Shown: positions 54,840 to 63,400 of the stretch, in pieces | Layout of the letters: every line of letters starts with the position of its first letter | Position numbering within the stretch: position 1 is the stretch's first letter | DNA from: Myxococcota bacterium | GTDB taxonomy: Bacteria; Myxococcota; XYA12-FULL-58-9; JALHOP01 | Direction: 5' to 3' | NCBI GenBank assembly: GCA_022842935.1 | Contig: JALHOP010000005.1 | Location: forward strand, 149,297-213,296 | Length of the DNA stretch: 64,000 nt | Notes under the pieces: generated by a model | Seen by the model: the letters and a program-made list of their open reading frames with translations, nothing else | Databases searched by the model: none | What the model was told of the DNA's origin: nothing | Translations under genes and position numbers: made by a program

Positions 54840-56297
54840 ATGGAAGACCTGCGGATGTTCATCGATGGCGAGTGGGTGAAGAGCAACAAAACGCTTCCGG
54901 TCGTGAATCCGACGACAGGCGCGACGATGGCCACCGTCCCAGCGGCGACAGCGTCCGACGTCGACCGGGCCGCCCAGGCGGCGCGCAAGGCCTTCGACGA
55001 GGGGCCCTGGAAGACGACCACCGCTCAAGACCGCGGCAAGCTCCTCTTCAAGCTCGCGGAGGCCATTCGACAGAACGCCGACGACCTGGCCAAGACCGAC
55101 ACCCAGAATATGGGTAAGCCCATCGTCGAGGCCGAGTTCGACGTGAACGATGCTGCGAACTGCTTCGAGTACTACGGCGGTCTTGCCACCAAGATTCATG
55201 GGCAGACACTGACTGTTCCCGACAACGCGGTGTCCATGGTCATGCGCGAGCCGGTTGGTGTCGTCGGTCAGATCATCCCGTGGAACTACCCGTTGCTCAT
55301 GTCGGCCTGGAAGCTCGGCCCTGCCATGGCTGCGGGCTGTACGTCGGTGCTCAAGCCGGCCGAACAATCGCCGCTCTCGGCCCTCAAGCTCGCCAAGCTC
55401 ATGGAGCAGGTTGGCTTTCCCAAGGGCGTCGTCAACATCGTCACCGGTGACGGACCCGAGGCGGGGGCGGCGATGGTCGTGCATCCGCAAATCGACAAGA
55501 TCGCTTTCACCGGCGGCACCGAAGCCGGCAAACACATCATCAAGAATAGCGCCGATACCATGAAGCGTCTCACCATGGAGCTTGGCGGCAAGAACCCGAA
55601 CCTCGTGTTCGCTGACGCGGACTTCAACGCGGCGGTCGATGGCGCGCTCTTCGGAGCTTTCGCCAATCAAGGCGAGGTTTGCTCGGCTGGCTCGCGGCTC
55701 CTGGTTGAGGAATCGATCTACGCGAAGTTCGTCAAGGAGCTCGCCGAGCGTGGCAAGCGCGTGAAAATCGGCGACCCCATGAAGCGCGAGACCAAGATGG
55801 GCCCGCTCGTTAGCAAAGAGCATCGCGAGCGCGTCCTTTCGTACATCGCCATTGGCAAGAAGGAAGCGAAGCTCGTGCTCGGCGGCGGCGCGCCCACCGA
55901 CGGCGAGCTCGCCAAGGGCTGGTTCGTCGAGCCGACGATCTTCGTGGATGTCGCAGAGAACGCTCGCATCATGCGCGAGGAGATCTTCGGGCCGGTGCTT
56001 GCGGTTGCGCCCTTCAAGAACGAGGCGGACGCCATCCGCATGGCCAACGACACGCCGTACGGTCTTGCCGCGGGCGTGTGGACGCGGGACGTCATGAAGG
56101 GCTTGCGGGTGATGAAAGAGATCCGCGCCGGCATTCAGTGGCTCAACACCTATCACCCGACCTACAATGAAGCTCCGTGGGGCGGGTACAAACAGAGCGG
56201 CTTCGGCCGTGAGCTCGGCTTGTTCGGCATCGAGGCGTACCTCGAGGTCAAGCAACTCAACATCAATCTGCGTGAAGAGCCCATCGCTTGGTACTGA
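54840..56297 (+). CDS. NAD-dependent aldehyde dehydrogenase (aminobutyraldehyde/betaine aldehyde type)
   Basis: A 485-aa ALDH. Motifs: WNYPLLMSAWK (148-158), TGGTEAG (224-230), MELGGKNP with Glu247 and NQGEVCSAGS with catalytic Cys281; EEIFGPVLAV further on. The Leu/Trp-rich end (YKQSGFGRELGLFG) fits the PuuC/BetB/PatD group acting on amino- or betaine-aldehydes. With the amine oxidases and GABA aminotransferase around it, 4-aminobutanal to GABA is the likely reaction. ATG 54840 shares its CATG with a possible start of the divergent amine oxidase. First gene of a four-gene plus-strand run. Confidence 0.9.
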   Translation: MEDLRMFIDGEWVKSNKTLPVVNPTTGATMATVPAATASDVDRAAQAARKAFDEGPWKTTTAQDRGKLLFKLAEAIRQNADDLAKTDTQNMGKPIVEAEFDVNDAANCFEYYGGLATKIHGQTLTVPDNAVSMVMREPVGVVGQIIPWNYPLLMSAWKLGPAMAAGCTSVLKPAEQSPLSALKLAKLMEQVGFPKGVVNIVTGDGPEAGAAMVVHPQIDKIAFTGGTEAGKHIIKNSADTMKRLTMELGGKNPNLVFADADFNAAVDGALFGAFANQGEVCSAGSRLLVEESIYAKFVKELAERGKRVKIGDPMKRETKMGPLVSKEHRERVLSYIAIGKKEAKLVLGGGAPTDGELAKGWFVEPTIFVDVAENARIMREEIFGPVLAVAPFKNEADAIRMANDTPYGLAAGVWTRDVMKGLRVMKEIRAGIQWLNTYHPTYNEAPWGGYKQSGFGRELGLFGIEAYLEVKQLNINLREEPIAWY

Positions 56298-56393
56298 ATG
56301 TATTCTGTCGCCTACGGCAGACAGACTAGCGAAGCGAAATAACCAGGCCCGTCAGGGCTTAAGAGCGTGTCACATCATCGCCCCGAGGTCCCC

Positions 56394-57686
56394 ATGAGCG
56401 TCGTTCGTTTGGTTACCGATATTCCCGGTCCCAAGAGCAAGGCCCTACTGGATCGCCGCAAGGCGACGGTCATGCCCGGCGTCGCAACGGGGACCCCGGT
56501 GTTTGTTGCGAGCGGGGAGGGCGCGCGGGTGACCGACGTCGATGGGAACACGTTCCTCGACTTCGCAAGCGGTATCGGTGTGCTCGCGGTCGGGCACGCG
56601 CACCCCAAGGTGACGGCCGCCATTGCAGAGCAGGCGAAGGCCCTGACCCACATGTGCTTCCAGGTGTCGGCCTACGATTCGTACGTTGCCGTCTGCGAGA
56701 AGGTCGCGAAGCTTGCGCCCATCAAGGGTGACAAGAAGACCTTGCTGGTGTCGACCGGCGCCGAGGCGGTCGAGAACGCAATCAAGATCGCACGCGTCGC
56801 GACCGGTCGACAGGCCGTTATCGCGTTCACGCACGGCTATCACGGTCGAACGCTCCTCACCATGACGCTCACTGGCAGGGTCCACCCGTACAAGGTTGGC
56901 GGAGCGTTCGCTCCCGAAGTCTACCGGCTGCCGTTCCCCTACGCCTACCGAGGAGAGGGCAGCGTTTCGTTCGAAGCGCTCCTGAAGAATACAGTCGCTC
57001 CCGACACGGTGGCGGCCGTGATCCTCGAGCCGGTGCTGGGCGAAGGTGGTTTCATTCCGGCGCCTGTCGAGCTCCTCAAGAACGTGCGTGCTCTCTGCGA
57101 CAAGCACGGTATCGTGCTCATCGCCGACGAGATCCAGACGGGGTTCGGTCGCACCGGCGCCATGTTCGCCTCGGAGGTTCTGGGCATGGACCCGGACCTC
57201 ATGACTTTCGCAAAGTCGGTCGCGGGTGGCATGCCGCTGGCCGGCGTCGTCGGTAAGTCCTCCATCGTCGACAAGGCGCCTCCGGGCTCGCTCGGCGGCA
57301 CCTATGCGGGCAACCCGTTGGCGTGTGCTGCGGCGCTCGCGACCATCGATGTCATCGAGAGCGAGAAGCTCGTCGAGCGCGCTTCGGTGCTTGGCAACAC
57401 CATGCGGGCACGTTTTGCCCGATGGGCCGAGAAGTCGCCACACGTCGGGGACGTACGCGGTCTCGGAGCGATGCTCGCCATCGAGCTCGTGAAGGACAAG
57501 GCGACCCGTGAGCCCGCCCCTGAGCTTGCGACCCGCATCAAGGAGCGCTGCCTGAAGAAGGGGCTCATCCTCCTTGGGGCCGGCACCTACATGAACGTCA
57601 TTCGTATCCTGGTGCCACTGGTGATCAGCGCAGCGGAGCTCGACGAGGGTCTCGACATTCTCGAGAGCGCGCTCCTCGATGGCTGA
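56394..57686 (+). CDS. gabT: 4-aminobutyrate aminotransferase
   Basis: A 430-aa class III PLP aminotransferase from ATG 56394 (GAGG upstream). GabT features: FLDFASGIGVLAVGHAHPKV, GAEAVENAIKIARVATGR, HGYHGRT, IADEIQTGFGRTG with PLP-binding Asp245, and FAKSVAGGMPLAGV with Schiff-base Lys274; LGGTYAGNPLACAAA closes the site. Converts GABA and 2-oxoglutarate to succinic semialdehyde and glutamate. Its stop overlaps the start of the permease gene by eight bases. The ALDH gene 97 bases upstream and permease downstream form one catabolic unit. Confidence 0.93.
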   Translation: MSVVRLVTDIPGPKSKALLDRRKATVMPGVATGTPVFVASGEGARVTDVDGNTFLDFASGIGVLAVGHAHPKVTAAIAEQAKALTHMCFQVSAYDSYVAVCEKVAKLAPIKGDKKTLLVSTGAEAVENAIKIARVATGRQAVIAFTHGYHGRTLLTMTLTGRVHPYKVGGAFAPEVYRLPFPYAYRGEGSVSFEALLKNTVAPDTVAAVILEPVLGEGGFIPAPVELLKNVRALCDKHGIVLIADEIQTGFGRTGAMFASEVLGMDPDLMTFAKSVAGGMPLAGVVGKSSIVDKAPPGSLGGTYAGNPLACAAALATIDVIESEKLVERASVLGNTMRARFARWAEKSPHVGDVRGLGAMLAIELVKDKATREPAPELATRIKERCLKKGLILLGAGTYMNVIRILVPLVISAAELDEGLDILESALLDG

Positions 57687-59085
57687 GGGTGAGGACAACT
57701 CGAGCGCTTTGCTCGAGAAGCTCGGTTATAAGCAGGACCTCGATCGGACGCTGTCGTTCTTCGCGAACTTCGGTATCGCCTTCAGCTACATATCGCCGGT
57801 CGTTGGCGTGTATTCGTTGTTCGGCTACGCGCTCAAACTAGGCGGTCCGGCGTTCGTCTGGTCGCTGCCGATTGTCGCCTTTGGACAATTCATGGTCGCC
57901 CTCGTCTTCGCCGAGGTCGCGTCTGCTTACCCACTCGCCGGGGCGCTCTACCAGTGGGGCAAGCTTCTCGTCGGACCACGTTACGGCTGGATGGTTGGCT
58001 GGATCTACGGGTGGGCGCTGCTCACAACTATCGCTGCGGTCGACTACGCGGGGGCGCCGTACGTCGCGCAGATCTTCGGGTTGGAGCCGACCCCCTCAGT
58101 GAAGCTCGGCATCGCTGTCGTCCTGCTCGTCGTCCACTCGGTGTTCAACGTCGTCGGAGTGAGGGCCTCCGCCTTCATCACCAACCTTGGGGTTGCGGGC
58201 GAGGTGTCCGCGACAGTGGTCATCGCAGGTGTGCTCATCGCGGCTGGTTTGTCGCAACCCGCCTCGGTCCTCTTTACGACAGCGGGGGCTGGCGAGGGAG
58301 GCTCCTATTTGCCCGGCTTCATGGCCGCGATGCTGGGGGCTGTTTGGGTGTTCTACGGCTTCGAGTCCGCTGGTGACGTCGCCGAAGAGGTCGTCGATGC
58401 GAGCCGCAAAGTGCCGCGCGCCATGTTGGCTTCGCTCGGCAGCGCGGTGGCGGTGACGGCGCTGTTGATGGTGACACTGGTGCTCGCGACGCCCTCGTTC
58501 GAAGCCGCCATGGCGGATCCAAACAAGGCAATCCCCCTGATCTTCGAGGCGCGCCTCGGCAAGGTGATGGCCGCAGTCACGCTGGTGCTCATCGTCTTCG
58601 CGTATTTCTCCTGCGCTACGGCGATCCAGGCGGCATGCGCGCGCCTCGTGTTTGCCTATGCGCGCGACAAGAAGATCCCTGGTTGGAAGACGCTGTCGAT
58701 CGTCGCGCCGGCCTCGAAGGCGCCTATCGCTTCGCTTGTCTTCACCGGCGTGGTCGCGTTGGTGACGCTCTTGTTGACCGGCCTCGTCGCGGATGCCGAG
58801 GCGGTCATCGTAAGCTACGCGGCTGTCGGCATTTACGTGTCGTTTCAGCTCGTCGTGCTTGGCTACCTCATGGCACGGCGCCGCGGGCAGCGCTGCGGTG
58901 GGCATTTCCAGTTGGGCCGCTGGGCCATGCCCGTGGCGGTCGTCGCGCAGATCTATGGCGTCTTGATGATCGTCAACCTGGTCTGGATCCGCGATGGCGG
59001 GTGGTTTCCGCTCGGCTCCGCGCTCGCCGTATCGATCTCTGGGCTCCTTGTCCTTTTCTTGCGGGAGAGAACCTCGAATGTCTGA
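57679..59085 (+). CDS. APC-superfamily amino acid/GABA permease
   Basis: A 468-aa protein with about twelve membrane helices. It starts with a cytoplasmic stretch (LLEKLGYKQDLDRTLSFFAN), then FGIAFSYISPVVGVYSLFGY; the second family motif is VFAEVASAYPLAGALYQWGK, characteristic of the amino acid/choline transporter (ACT) branch that includes GABA permeases; FYGFESAGDVAEEV is helix 6. Position between gabT and an amine oxidase suggests uptake of GABA, putrescine or another amine. The start overlaps gabT, the stop overlaps the next gene. Confidence 0.87.
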   Translation: MAEGEDNSSALLEKLGYKQDLDRTLSFFANFGIAFSYISPVVGVYSLFGYALKLGGPAFVWSLPIVAFGQFMVALVFAEVASAYPLAGALYQWGKLLVGPRYGWMVGWIYGWALLTTIAAVDYAGAPYVAQIFGLEPTPSVKLGIAVVLLVVHSVFNVVGVRASAFITNLGVAGEVSATVVIAGVLIAAGLSQPASVLFTTAGAGEGGSYLPGFMAAMLGAVWVFYGFESAGDVAEEVVDASRKVPRAMLASLGSAVAVTALLMVTLVLATPSFEAAMADPNKAIPLIFEARLGKVMAAVTLVLIVFAYFSCATAIQAACARLVFAYARDKKIPGWKTLSIVAPASKAPIASLVFTGVVALVTLLLTGLVADAEAVIVSYAAVGIYVSFQLVVLGYLMARRRGQRCGGHFQLGRWAMPVAVVAQIYGVLMIVNLVWIRDGGWFPLGSALAVSISGLLVLFLRERTSNV

Positions 59086-60778
59086 TTGGCACGTCATCAC
59101 ACGCCGTAGCTTCCTCGCCGGCACGGCCGCCGCTGGCGCCACTGTGGCGCTCTCGGGCTGCAAGAAGCTCGGCGGCGAGCCCGATGACGTGAAGGCTCCG
59201 GACCTGAGACCCGTGACGTCGCAGGTTGTGATTGACGACAATCCCATTGCCGCCCATCCCGAAAACGCGCCGCCCGGCTTCTTCGGCGACGATCCTCACC
59301 GCTTTCATCCGCTATTGTGGAACAAGGCTGGCGCTGTTGCACAATACGGCGGCCTGCCTACGGACGCCTCCACTTTCGAGCGCACCAAGGTTTGCATCGT
59401 CGGGGGTGGCCTTGCTGGTCTGTCGTCGGCGTTCTTGCTGAGAGACTTCAAGCCACTCGTCCTCGAAGGAGCCACACGGCTCGGCGGCAACGCCAAGGCG
59501 CAAACCTGGAACGGCGTTACCTACGGTCAAGGCTCCGCCTACATTACCAACGCAACCCACGGCGACGAGCACATGAAAATGCTCGCCGAGCTGGGGCTCG
59601 TTGGCCGCTTCGACGATCCGACCCACGACCAGATGTACATCGATGGCGTCGTCCACAAGGAGTTCTGGTTCGGCGGCACCGATGGCAAGCGCGCGAAAGA
59701 CTTCCGCGCGGCTTGGGACTACTTCGAACGCGTGCGCAAGAAGGCGTTTCCCGAGGTCCCCTTCGATCCCAAAGGTGATCTCACGCGCGAGCAATGGACG
59801 GCGCTCGACCAGAAGACGTTCGCGGACGAGGTGAAGAGCGCGCTTGGGAAGCAACTCCACCCGCACGTCGAAGATGTCATTCGCCAGTATTGCTGGAGCT
59901 CGTTCGGCGCCGACCACACCGAGATCTCGGCGGCGGCCGGGTTGAACTTCCTAGCCTCCGACCTCGGCGGCATGTTCGTCTTCCCCGGTGGTAACGCGAG
60001 CATCAGCCAGGCGCTCGTCAACCGACTCCGCAAGGACCTGGGCCCCGACGCGCTGCGCTCCTCGCTACGGGTGCTCGACGTGCGTCGCGTCGAGGATGGC
60101 GTACGCGTCACTTACCTCGGCGTCGACGACAAGCTGCACACCGTTCTGGCGGACACCGCGGTCGTTGCGACGCCGAAGTTCGTCGCCAAGAAACTCATCG
60201 ACGACCTCCCTGCCGAGCAGCTCGAGGCCATCGCGCAAATCAAGTACCGCGCCTACATCGTGGGCCACGTCATGGTGGACCAACCGCGCGAGGCCGACTT
60301 CCACGACTTGTATTGTATCGCCGGCAAGCCGCCGGACGGGACCTTGAAGGAAGAGCTCGACAAGCGCCCCTTCACCGACTGCGTGCTCGCGACGTTCGCG
60401 ACCAACGGTCACCCCGAGCGAACCGTACTGAACCTTTATCGCGGTCTGCCGTATGACGAGAGCCGCGCCGACCTCTATCAACCCGAGGCCTACGCTCGCC
60501 ATCGCGGACTTCTCGAGGGCGTTGTGCCGAAACTCGTGAAGGCGCTGGGCTTGAACCCAGACAAGGTCAGGGACATCCGCATGTCCGGTTGGGGCCATCC
60601 CATGGTGATCCCGACACCGGGGCTCATCTCGAGCGGGGTGCCGCAGAGAGCTTCGACCCCTCACAAGGACCGCATTTTCTTCGCGCAGCAGGACAATCAC
60701 GCCATGAGCGCGTTCGAAGTGGCCTTCGCCGCAGCGGTGGAGGCGCGCGACCGCGTGCGGAAGGTGCTGGCGGGTTAG
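59078..60778 (+). CDS. Tat-exported flavin-containing amine oxidase
   Basis: ATG 59078 (566 aa) overlaps the permease stop by eight bases. N-terminal Tat signal TRRSFLAGTAAAGA followed by lipobox-like LSGC (Cys28). FAD-binding fingerprint VCIVGGGLAGLSSAFLL near 104-120 and the second dinucleotide segment (VVATPKFVAKKLIDDL) identify a flavin amine oxidase/NAD(P)-binding Rossmann protein of the polyamine/monoamine oxidase family; the C-terminal QQDNHAMSAFEVAF holds a FAD-contacting region. Being folded before export, it would oxidise amines outside the cytoplasm. With the copper amine oxidase it is the second amine-oxidising enzyme of the cluster. Confidence 0.85.
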   Translation: MSDWHVITRRSFLAGTAAAGATVALSGCKKLGGEPDDVKAPDLRPVTSQVVIDDNPIAAHPENAPPGFFGDDPHRFHPLLWNKAGAVAQYGGLPTDASTFERTKVCIVGGGLAGLSSAFLLRDFKPLVLEGATRLGGNAKAQTWNGVTYGQGSAYITNATHGDEHMKMLAELGLVGRFDDPTHDQMYIDGVVHKEFWFGGTDGKRAKDFRAAWDYFERVRKKAFPEVPFDPKGDLTREQWTALDQKTFADEVKSALGKQLHPHVEDVIRQYCWSSFGADHTEISAAAGLNFLASDLGGMFVFPGGNASISQALVNRLRKDLGPDALRSSLRVLDVRRVEDGVRVTYLGVDDKLHTVLADTAVVATPKFVAKKLIDDLPAEQLEAIAQIKYRAYIVGHVMVDQPREADFHDLYCIAGKPPDGTLKEELDKRPFTDCVLATFATNGHPERTVLNLYRGLPYDESRADLYQPEAYARHRGLLEGVVPKLVKALGLNPDKVRDIRMSGWGHPMVIPTPGLISSGVPQRASTPHKDRIFFAQQDNHAMSAFEVAFAAAVEARDRVRKVLAG

Positions 60779-61962
60779 GCCGAGTCGCTTTTGGTGAGGA
60801 CCAAGCAGCGCGTCACGCCCTCGCCAACGAAGCGCATGGCGAAGCGCGTGGCGAGCAGCCCGAGAACGTCGACCTCGCTCTCTCGCGCGACGAGCTCGAT
60901 GGCATCGGCGGTCGAGCGCTCCATCTGCGGCGCAACTCCCTGCTGTGTTGCGTGGCTAGACAAGACGTCGCGACTGCCGGGGCGGCCGCCATTCGCCGCA
61001 ATCACTCGGTCGAAGCCGGGAATCGCGTCGAGCACGATCGAGCCGCCCGGCTTCAGAATCTCGTGATAGTGCGCGAGCACAGCGAGAGCCATGAGGGGCG
61101 AGCGACCCAAGCCCTGATTGGGGTTTTGGTAGTCGTTCATGAGGGCGAACCAGACGCAGCCTTTGCGGTCCCACAAAACGTCGACACTGCCGGGCGCGAG
61201 AGGGAGTTGAGCCGCGTTCCAGCGCACATGCAGGAACCCGTCGCCGAAGGTCGGGCCGGGGAGGGTGCGAGCCGGTACGTCGGCGATGTCGCCAACAATG
61301 AACTGACGTCCGCCTTTGCGGTCAGGAGCGACTCGGCAGTCGTGCTCGAACATGGCTACTTCGTGGGTCGCTGAGTTCGCGGCCGCGCTCACGAAACGCA
61401 AGGGCGCGCCCGGCCCCGGGATGATGGCGGCATGGTAAAGAGCGTTGTATGTCGCGCGCGCCTCGGTAGGACCGAAGTAGGTGTCCGAGTAGTCCTTCCA
61501 GCGGACACCGGCCGGCTGTGAGTAGGTCTTCTGCACCTCGTCGGCGACGGGTTCGTCACGGTATGCCTCGGCAAAGCGGGCTACGACTGCCCCGCGCCAG
61601 GCGAGCTCGGCGTGTTGCGGCTCGCGCGCGAAGGCCTGAACCGTCTTTCGCAGCTCGCGAATGGCGACGATGTCGTCGTAGGTCACCTGTTGCGGTGGGC
61701 GGAAGCGAGCCAGGGTCGTGAGGGCGTGGATGAGCTGGCCTCGGGAGTCTTGGCTAGGGGCGCTGGCGAACGCACGCGCGAGGTCGCGCGCCAGTCCGAG
61801 CGCCTTCGACGCCGTGTTGGCGGCACCTGCGACACGGGCGAGGCTGTCTATGGAGGCGGTCTTGGAAGGGACGGGGGAGGTCTCGGCGGTTGTCCCCGAT
61901 ACCTGAACGATGGCGGCTGCGGGCGGGATTCGTGCCGAGCCGAAGGCCTCCCATGATCGCAT
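60775..61962 (-). CDS. Methyltransferase-like protein without signal peptide
   Basis: ATG 61962, 395 aa. Residues 1-60 are Ser/Thr/Pro/Ala-rich (VSGTTAETSPVPSKTASIDS). After a helical part (about 60-180) comes a region like a class I SAM methyltransferase: FLHVRWNAAQLPLAPGSVDV, LWDRKGCVWFA, and HYHEILKPGGSIVLDAIPGF (the post-motif-III LKPGG element). A clear GxGxG SAM motif is not visible where expected (FVSAAANSATHEVAMFEHDC), so activity is uncertain. Its stop overlaps that of the converging amine oxidase gene by four bases. It lies 11 bases after the lipase-like gene and shares its transcript, or is read from its own upstream element. Confidence 0.6.
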   Translation of the reverse strand: MRSWEAFGSARIPPAAAIVQVSGTTAETSPVPSKTASIDSLARVAGAANTASKALGLARDLARAFASAPSQDSRGQLIHALTTLARFRPPQQVTYDDIVAIRELRKTVQAFAREPQHAELAWRGAVVARFAEAYRDEPVADEVQKTYSQPAGVRWKDYSDTYFGPTEARATYNALYHAAIIPGPGAPLRFVSAAANSATHEVAMFEHDCRVAPDRKGGRQFIVGDIADVPARTLPGPTFGDGFLHVRWNAAQLPLAPGSVDVLWDRKGCVWFALMNDYQNPNQGLGRSPLMALAVLAHYHEILKPGGSIVLDAIPGFDRVIAANGGRPGSRDVLSSHATQQGVAPQMERSTADAIELVARESEVDVLGLLATRFAMRFVGEGVTRCLVLTKSDSA

Positions 61963-61973
61963 ATCTAGATTTG

Positions 61974-62000
61974 TTATCGGCTCGACGAGCGCAAAGGTTG
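61974..62000 (-). promoter_or_regulatory. Sigma-28-like promoter element upstream of the methyltransferase-like gene
   Basis: On the minus strand CAAC (62000-61997), 15 bases, GCCGATAA (61981-61974), a perfect -10-type block. It uses the last codons and TAA stop of the lipase-like gene and ends 11 bases before the ATG, so the message would be almost leaderless. Confidence 0.45.
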
Positions 62001-63272
62001 CTGCTTGGTCGTCGTTGGCGACCGATCGACGAGGGCCGCCGTTTGGGCCCGGGTTCCGAGCGCGTTGGCGCCCAGCGACTGCTTTTTGGCGAGCTGTTGC
62101 ACGAAGAACCTGGTCGTCACCGTCAGTCGGTGGGCGAGCAGCCACGTGCGGAGGCGCGCCACCGGCGGAAACAGCCACGTGAGGGCCCGCGTGAGCAGAG
62201 GCGGTCGGTCTTTCTCCAGGCCCCCATCGACCACTGTCAGGCGATTCGCGTGACGTCGCCAAAGGCCCAGAAGCCACGGAAAAATGTCCAGCCGGTGGAC
62301 AATCACGTCGAGCCGGCCGTGCAGGACGCGGCGCAACTCTTCAGCGCGCTCCTTGCCAAGCCCTGGAACCGCGCCAATGGTGACGACGCGCGCCACGCGC
62401 TCGGCGGTCAATAAGCCGGAGCGAAGTTCCTGGTCGGTCCATTGCATCGCGGCGCCGCCGCCCAAGCTGCTCGAGGCGACGAAGACGTTCGCGTTGGGAT
62501 AGCGGTCGAGGAGCTCGCCGACCAGCGCGTTCAGTGGTTCACGGACCTGTCCGATATAGCGACTCACGCCGCGGGGCACGGGCTCGCCGCCCCCATCGTC
62601 CAGCTGTCTGCGATCGAGTACGGCGAGCAGCGTCTTGAAGTGCCAAGCACCACGAAAGGTTACTGTGATGGCCCGCCCATCGGGCGAAACCGCCACCAGC
62701 GCAAGGGCCTGATTCCTCTCGACGATACGCGCTTCCTTGTAGCCCTGCGCCAACAACGCCTTGCGCGCGTCGTCGACTGGCGTGCAGTAGACAAGCCCGG
62801 CCAGCGCGTGGGCAAACAGGTGCGCCTCAGGCGTCGCGGCTCGCAGGTCCGAGGGCACTGCGAGGTAGCGGCCTCCTCCCTTGAGAGGCTCCGGCTTGAA
62901 GATCGGCGCGTTGCCGAGGAGCGGGGCGGCAAGCATCGCGAGCCATGTCCGCTCGCCACGCGCCGTCCAATGCGGTGACCTTGCGGGCGGGACGACAACG
63001 GCGCGACCGAGCGACTCCTTGGAGTCCAAGGCCACCGCGGCGCCGTCGTACATGACCCGATGCAGGTCGAGGGCTTCGCGAACTCCGGAAAGGAACAACG
63101 CATTGCGCGTCGGCTCGACGCGTTCGACGGGCCGGGTGCCCAGGACGTCGATTTGCAGGGTGTGCCCGAGAAGAGCCGTCGGCCGGACGTCGGCGAGCGC
63201 AAATGCGGGGGCGATGTGTCGCGCAGTGTTGCCGCCGAGCGACGGAAAACTGCGAACAACGCCCTCGTTCAT
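61974..63272 (-). CDS. Class-3-lipase-like protein without signal peptide
   Basis: ATG 63272 (GGAGG seven bases upstream); 432 aa. N-terminus polar (MNEGVVRSFPSLGGNTARHI), with no signal peptide. A lipase-3 (Rhizomucor-type) core is suggested by TVTFRGAWHFKTLLAVLD (the usual FRGT region), VFVASSSLGGGAAMQW around Ser269, and VIVHRLDIFPWLLG where the acid Asp and P are found. The nucleophile elbow reads SSSLGG instead of GHSLGG, so the first Gly is Ser. A Lys/Arg-rich C-terminus follows (VDRSPTTTKQQ). Lipase-3 proteins occur among secreted antibacterial effectors, but nothing here shows export. Divergent from the gene at 63401. Confidence 0.65.
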   Translation of the reverse strand: MNEGVVRSFPSLGGNTARHIAPAFALADVRPTALLGHTLQIDVLGTRPVERVEPTRNALFLSGVREALDLHRVMYDGAAVALDSKESLGRAVVVPPARSPHWTARGERTWLAMLAAPLLGNAPIFKPEPLKGGGRYLAVPSDLRAATPEAHLFAHALAGLVYCTPVDDARKALLAQGYKEARIVERNQALALVAVSPDGRAITVTFRGAWHFKTLLAVLDRRQLDDGGGEPVPRGVSRYIGQVREPLNALVGELLDRYPNANVFVASSSLGGGAAMQWTDQELRSGLLTAERVARVVTIGAVPGLGKERAEELRRVLHGRLDVIVHRLDIFPWLLGLWRRHANRLTVVDGGLEKDRPPLLTRALTWLFPPVARLRTWLLAHRLTVTTRFFVQQLAKKQSLGANALGTRAQTAALVDRSPTTTKQQPLRSSSR

Positions 63273-63291
63273 CGATCTGCCTCCATGAGGA

Positions 63292-63318
63292 TGTTCGTCC
63301 ACCTGAGGCTGAGGGTTG
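63292..63318 (-). promoter_or_regulatory. Weak sigma-28-like element upstream of lipase-like gene
   Basis: On the minus strand CAAC (63318-63315), 15 bases, GACGAACA (63299-63292), only five of eight -10 positions matching. Position (19 bases before the ATG) and -35 block agree with the others; the -10 block alone would not be called. Confidence 0.2.
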
Positions 63319-63347
63319 CGGTGACGGGTGTGCACTCTGCGTACGCG

Positions 63348-63372
63348 CACACTTTCGCGAGGCCGCCGATAC
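63348..63372 (+). promoter_or_regulatory. Sigma-28-like promoter element upstream of the 63401 gene
   Basis: CACA (63348-63351), 13 bases, GCCGATAC (63365-63372), 28 bases before the ATG. Seven of eight -10 positions match the FliA/WhiG consensus; the -35 side and spacing are one base off. Confidence 0.45.
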
Positions 63373-63400
63373 TTCGTCGAAAGGTACAGCCGAGACGACT

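Noticed and set aside
54801..56255. Long open frame antisense to the aldehyde dehydrogenase
   Set aside because: The dehydrogenase is complete with all catalytic residues; the antisense frame is a codon-bias artefact.
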